In this document: one piece after another, positions 63,854 through 64,000 of the stretch
Numbering within the stretch: position 1 is the stretch's first letter
How the letters are laid out: each line of letters opens with the position of its first letter
NCBI GenBank assembly: GCA_963799315.1
Contig: CAWCWP010000001.1
Coordinates: 1,487,772 to 1,551,771, forward strand
Direction of reading: 5' to 3'
Length of the DNA stretch: 64,000 bases
Origin: Parerythrobacter_A sp963799315
GTDB lineage: Bacteria; Pseudomonadota; Alphaproteobacteria; Sphingomonadales; Sphingomonadaceae
Program-made: the position numbers and the translations under genes
The notes under the pieces: model-generated
Database searches by the model: none
The model's input: the letters and a program-made list of their open reading frames with translations, nothing else
Told to the model about the DNA's origin: nothing

Positions 63854-64000
63854 TCACCAAGAATATCCTGACCGATCCGTATACTGCGCCAGCTCGCCCA
63901 GCTGTTCGCGCATGAAGTCCGCAATCAGCGTCACCGTTTCGCCCGCGTGCGCCTTGGCTTCGAGGCATAGCTCTTCCAGCGGCTTCTCCATCAACGTCTG
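63854..64000 (-). CDS. C-terminal fragment of an unidentified protein, cut by the window edge
   Basis: The frame is open at the right edge and encodes 48 residues ending at TGA (63854-63856). It is helical (EKPLEELCLEAKAHAGETVT, then LIADFMREQLGELAQY). GC is back to the background value, so the low-GC insert around the HEPN gene appears to end near here. The family is not recognisable from this fragment. Confidence 0.55.
   Translation of the reverse strand, partial: QTLMEKPLEELCLEAKAHAGETVTLIADFMREQLGELAQYTDRSGYSW

Noticed and set aside
63747..63968. A 73-codon minus-strand frame upstream of the HEPN gene
   Set aside because: It is Gly/Arg-rich without family features, and a better partial protein in another frame (63854-64000) occupies the same DNA.

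Overview
The window is high-GC alphaproteobacterial chromosome. It probably comes from the Sphingomonadales, most likely an Erythrobacteraceae-type organism. The reasons are an Entner-Doudoroff block (zwf-edd-glk), an RcdA/DUF1465 homologue, a PTS-Ntr enzyme I, a NaAtm1-like ABC exporter, an rRNA operon with the order 16S-tRNA-Ile-tRNA-Ala-23S-5S-tRNA-fMet, and CtrA-like sites. Family and genus are inference from gene content; no database search was possible.

Layout. 0-3 kb: end of an M23 peptidase, a K+ channel and rimO. 3-6.3 kb (minus): two tandem LuxR-HTH/alpha-beta-hydrolase-fold proteins whose hydrolase domains have lost the nucleophile Ser and the catalytic His. 6.4-9.6 kb: small secreted proteins, a phytase-like lipoprotein and a transglutaminase. 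9.6-16.7 kb: zwf, edd, glk and a divergent PEP carboxylase. 16.8-24.1 kb: an L,D-transpeptidase, a minus-strand run (ydcH-like, ptsP, rodZ-like, ybgF, tilS), a second YdcH-like gene and the RcdA homologue. 24.1-35.2 kb: glpK, an MBL hydrolase, nadA, a DUF2254 protein, an Old Yellow Enzyme, a CitE-like protein, lipB, membrane proteins, a PmtA-like methyltransferase, an MFS transporter and arsC. 35.3-39.5 kb: a siderophore receptor behind two Fur-like boxes, an orphan [2Fe-2S] subunit and a MATE transporter. 39.5-48.5 kb: a chemotaxis/c-di-GMP cluster (cheA-W-Y-B-R, GGDEF-EAL, MCP). 48.5-49.8 kb: a decayed NADP-isocitrate dehydrogenase. 49.9-55.7 kb: the complete rRNA operon on the minus strand. 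55.9-64 kb: a polysaccharide flippase, a tandem retropepsin, an Imm11-like immunity gene, an Atm1-type exporter, an HTH protein, an ApeA-like HEPN gene and a protein cut by the window edge.

A striking technical feature is that at least eleven genes are each broken by simple frameshifts. Fourteen of these sites are explained by one extra base in the coding direction, mostly in 2-3 nt runs. Genes that are normally essential or conserved (tilS, rimO, zwf, edd) are affected, so I read these as base-overcall errors and annotate reconstructed spans. The isocitrate dehydrogenase remnant is different: it has lost internal blocks as well as its frame, and looks like real decay.

The most interesting biology is the pair of LuxR-linked pseudo-hydrolases (possible small-molecule receptors), the low-GC HEPN/ApeA-like putative anti-phage gene, the orphan Imm11-like immunity gene, the orphan [2Fe-2S] subunit, and the possible CtrA wiring of the chemotaxis cluster.
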